Shown one piece after another: positions 3,722 to 5,992 of a stretch of DNA of 5,992 bases. Location: assembly GCA_028697695.1 (NCBI GenBank), contig JAQVEI010000162.1, forward strand, positions 1 through 5,992, in the 5' to 3' direction. The DNA comes from Lentimicrobiaceae bacterium (lineage in GTDB: Bacteria; Bacteroidota; Bacteroidia; Bacteroidales; Lentimicrobiaceae). The translations under genes were made by a program, and so were the position numbers. Each line of letters begins with the position of its first letter. Positions within the stretch are counted from its first letter, which is position 1. The notes below the pieces were generated by a model, which searched no databases, had not been told where the DNA came from, and was given only the letters and a program-made list of their open reading frames with translations.

Positions 3722-5914
3722 TTAAAGATTTCTTTTGAGATAGTCTTCAATCAATGTAAACAGATGCATTCTGGTATTTCCACCGTAAATACCGTGGTTC
3801 CGATTGGTATAAAGCATCATATCAAATTGCTTTTCAGCCTGCACCAGCCGTTCAGCAAATTCGAGCGTATTTTGTACATGAACATTGTCATCGGCCGTTC
3901 CGTGAATCAACATCAGCTTCCCTTTTAATTTATTGGCAAAAAACAATGGGGAGTTGTCGTCGTATCCTTTTGAATTTTCCTGTGGTTTCCGCATAAAACG
4001 CTCGGTATAGATATTGTCATAATATCTCCAGTTTGTAACCGGAGCCACGGCTATTCCCACCTTAAACAATCCATCGCCTTTCACCATTACTGATGAAGAA
4101 ATAAAGCCGCCATAGCTCCATCCCCAAATAGCGAGCCGCTCAGGATCGATGAACGGCAAGGATGCAGCATACCGTCCGGCTTCAAGCTGATCAATGGTTT
4201 CAAATTTACCCAGTTGCATATAAGTCATTTTCCGAAACTCCTGCCCTCTCGCACCCGTACCGCGTGGGTCAACACACATGATCACAAAACCCTGTTGCGC
4301 CAAATACTCGTCGAAGCCAAATTCCCATCGGTCGAGCACCTCCTGGGAGTTGGGCCCGCTGTATTGATTCATCAATAAGGGATATTTTCGGGTACTGTCA
4401 AAATCAGGCGGATAAATTATCCAGCCATTCAATAAGGTATCTACACTCGTTTTAAAGCTGAAAAACGTTTTTAATGGTGGTGTGTACTTTGCCAGGGTAT
4501 CCATGAGTGCCTGATTGTTCTCAAGCACCCTTACCAGTTTTGAAGGAGCCTGATATAAGCTATAAACAGGAGGTTGGGTGGCACTGGAAAAGGTATGAAT
4601 ATAATAACGGAATGATTTGCTAAAAGCAGCATTATTGGTTCCCGATGCTCCGGCTATGGTTTTGGTGCGGGTTCCATCCAGTAAAACCGAATAAATTTCA
4701 CGCCTGATTGGAGATGCTGCCGCAGCCTGATAATACACCACACTTTCTTTTGGGTCGTATCCATACAGTTTGGTTACATCAAACTTTCCTTTTGTTATCG
4801 GGGAGCTTTCCAATGTATTTATGTCGTGCAAGTAAAGATGAGTATAACCGCTTCTTTCACTGCTGATTATAAACCTTTTGCCATCCGGCAAAAATGTCAG
4901 GTTATCAAAATTACCTTCATCGATATACCTCATATTTTCTTCGGTATACACGGTTTGTAGCTTCCCACTCAGCGCGTCCACACGAATGATTTCCAACTTA
5001 TTCTGCAGCCTGTTTAACCGCATTACAATAAAATAACCTGCATCGGGCGTATAAACAATACGCGGAAGATAAAACTCATTTCCTCCCGTAAGGTTTACTT
5101 TAAGCGTGTTGCCACTGTCGAGATTGTAAATATGGACACTTATTTTCGAGTTGCTTTCCCCGGCTTTGGGGTATTTGAATTCGTAATTGGAAGGATAAAG
5201 TGCATTTTGATCCAAAGCCGGTTTCTGGCCCTGAAACATGGTCATGTTAAACATCCTTACTTCCCGCTCATCAAATTTCAGGTACACGAGCTTACTGCCG
5301 TCAGGCGACCAGTCAAAAGCTTTGTTAAATTCAAATTCTTCTTCATAAACCCAGTCGGGAGCCCCGTTAATAATTTCATTAAGCTTACCGTCAGAAGTGA
5401 TTTGAACCTCCCGGTTGTCTGCCAGATATTTAATAAAGATATTGTTATCCCGCACAAAGGCAACTTTGCCACCATCCGGCGAAAAAGTCGCCAACTGTTG
5501 ACTGCCGTTTTCTGATAATGGAGAAAAAGTTTTATCTTTTATATTGTAAACGTAATAATCGGCTTTGAATGAACGCCTGTACAAGGGCTCATAACTTGTT
5601 TGCAAAAGAAGCCTGTTTTCATCCGCACTAAACTGATAATCAATAACCATCTTTACATCCCCGGCATCTTTACCGGCCAGATCAATGAGGGTAGATACTT
5701 TTTCACCGGTTTTGTAACTAAATTTCTCAATGCGCCGGTAGTCATCACTAAGGGTAGTGTAGTGTTGTCCATCATTGGTGGAACGGAATCCCTCAATGGA
5801 AGATGCTGAAAATATACGTTTCTTCAGTAAATCTTCGAGGTCAAATCTTTTACTGCTCTCCTGTGCCTGTGCGAGGCTGAGCTGATACAAAAAAATAATC
5901 AACACTAAAAACAA
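3722..5914 (-). CDS. Exported dipeptidyl-peptidase IV-type serine peptidase (family S9B)
   Basis: A 730-residue prolyl-specific peptidase that, by family, removes Xaa-Pro dipeptides from peptide N-termini. A signal peptide (hydrophobic 2-14, likely cut after LAQA at 17) precedes the DPPIV beta-propeller (about 60-470; blade motifs FSPDGGK 144-150, WSPDGSK 202-208, FLPDGKR 341-347). The substrate-anchoring double Glu lies in DWVYEEEF (Glu192-Glu193, equivalent to Glu205-206 of human DPP4). The C-terminal alpha/beta-hydrolase has the triad Ser600 (GWSYGG), Asp675 (GTADDNVH) and His707 (NRNHGIYGG), oxyanion Tyr518 (QYSGP), S1-pocket Tyr632/Tyr636 and Asn677. No lipobox and no type IX sorting domain follow, so it is probably periplasmic. 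The double Glu favours DPPIV over the related prolyl tripeptidyl peptidase, which is not excluded. TTG at 5914 is the start used here; no in-frame ATG exists in the first 80 codons, and ACG at 5926 or ATT at 5932 would add the missing Lys-Lys n-region. Confidence 0.92.
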   Translation of the reverse strand: MFLVLIIFLYQLSLAQAQESSKRFDLEDLLKKRIFSASSIEGFRSTNDGQHYTTLSDDYRRIEKFSYKTGEKVSTLIDLAGKDAGDVKMVIDYQFSADENRLLLQTSYEPLYRRSFKADYYVYNIKDKTFSPLSENGSQQLATFSPDGGKVAFVRDNNIFIKYLADNREVQITSDGKLNEIINGAPDWVYEEEFEFNKAFDWSPDGSKLVYLKFDEREVRMFNMTMFQGQKPALDQNALYPSNYEFKYPKAGESNSKISVHIYNLDSGNTLKVNLTGGNEFYLPRIVYTPDAGYFIVMRLNRLQNKLEIIRVDALSGKLQTVYTEENMRYIDEGNFDNLTFLPDGKRFIISSERSGYTHLYLHDINTLESSPITKGKFDVTKLYGYDPKESVVYYQAAAASPIRREIYSVLLDGTRTKTIAGASGTNNAAFSKSFRYYIHTFSSATQPPVYSLYQAPSKLVRVLENNQALMDTLAKYTPPLKTFFSFKTSVDTLLNGWIIYPPDFDSTRKYPLLMNQYSGPNSQEVLDRWEFGFDEYLAQQGFVIMCVDPRGTGARGQEFRKMTYMQLGKFETIDQLEAGRYAASLPFIDPERLAIWGWSYGGFISSSVMVKGDGLFKVGIAVAPVTNWRYYDNIYTERFMRKPQENSKGYDDNSPLFFANKLKGKLMLIHGTADDNVHVQNTLEFAERLVQAEKQFDMMLYTNRNHGIYGGNTRMHLFTLIEDYLKRNL

Positions 5915-5955
5915 CTGCTTTTTCGTAAAAATTGAATTGGTACATTATTAGCAGC

Positions 5956-5963
5956 CAAAGATA
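5956..5963 (-). promoter_or_regulatory. Probable -7 element of the peptidase gene
   Basis: TATCTTTG at 5963-5956 is a perfect match to the Bacteroidota -7 box and identical to that of rpsU. No TTTG is found at the expected -33 distance near 5983, where the sequence is AT-rich. The start would be near 5950, giving a 5' UTR of about 24-36 nt depending on the true start codon. The in-frame ATG at 5980 lies upstream of this element and is closed by two stops at 5950-5945. Confidence 0.5.
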
Positions 5964-5992
5964 AAGAGGCTAAACCACATTTTATGAATTCC

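Noticed and set aside
5278..5475. Minus-strand 65-codon open frame within the peptidase gene
   Set aside because: It overlaps the peptidase in another frame and shows no family features; the correct frame encodes the conserved DWVYEEE region here.
5132..5515. Plus-strand 127-codon open frame inside the peptidase gene
   Set aside because: It is opposite a long gene with intact catalytic motifs, has no recognisable domain, promoter or RBS, and fits a chance antisense frame.
5951..5980. Ten-codon in-frame ORF from ATG 5980 as a leader peptide or true start of the peptidase
   Set aside because: It ends in two stop codons at 5950-5945 and overlaps the probable -7 box, so it is likely not transcribed.

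Overview
The window comes from a member of the Bacteroidota. EF-Tu, bS21 and the S9B peptidase all have the character of that phylum. The inferred promoters fit its -33 TTTG / 19-nt / -7 TAnnTTTG consensus, and the order tuf, tRNA-Trp, secE is typical of it. The class cannot be fixed from the sequence alone. Every gene lies on the minus strand, so transcription runs from high to low coordinates. It is a conserved core-genome locus; I see no mobile element, CRISPR array or defence system.

In transcription order: (1) 5914-3722, an exported dipeptidyl-peptidase IV-type serine protease with all catalytic and substrate-binding residues but no in-frame ATG start. (2) 3605-3411, rpsU (bS21), behind a perfect consensus promoter and a leader with an AT-rich palindrome, an SD-like tract and a small hairpin. 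(3) 3302-2101, a tyrosine recombinase of the XerC/D type and hpf, 14 nt apart and probably one transcript; hpf has an unusually strong Shine-Dalgarno. (4) A U-tracted terminator at 2036-2003 whose 5' edge coincides with the -7 box of the next promoter. (5) 1903-1511, tRNA-Thr(UGU), tRNA-Tyr(GUA), tRNA-Gly(UCC) and tRNA-Thr(GGU), then tuf (1455-268), the same order as the thrU-tyrU-glyT-thrT-tufB operon of Escherichia coli. (6) A strong hairpin after tuf, then tRNA-Trp(CCA) and the first 21 codons of secE, cut by the window edge. secE normally leads into nusG, the L11/L1/L10/L7-L12 genes and rpoBC.

The theme is translation: elongation factor and its tRNAs, a small-subunit protein that in this phylum helps hide the anti-Shine-Dalgarno, and a hibernation factor. 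The recombinase and peptidase appear to be neighbours rather than functional partners. The most interesting points are regulatory: the terminator-promoter overlap before the tRNA-tuf operon, a boxA-like sequence in its leader, the exceptional SD of hpf and SD-like tract of rpsU, and the unresolved start of the peptidase. Promoter, boxA and weak-terminator calls are pattern matches by eye.
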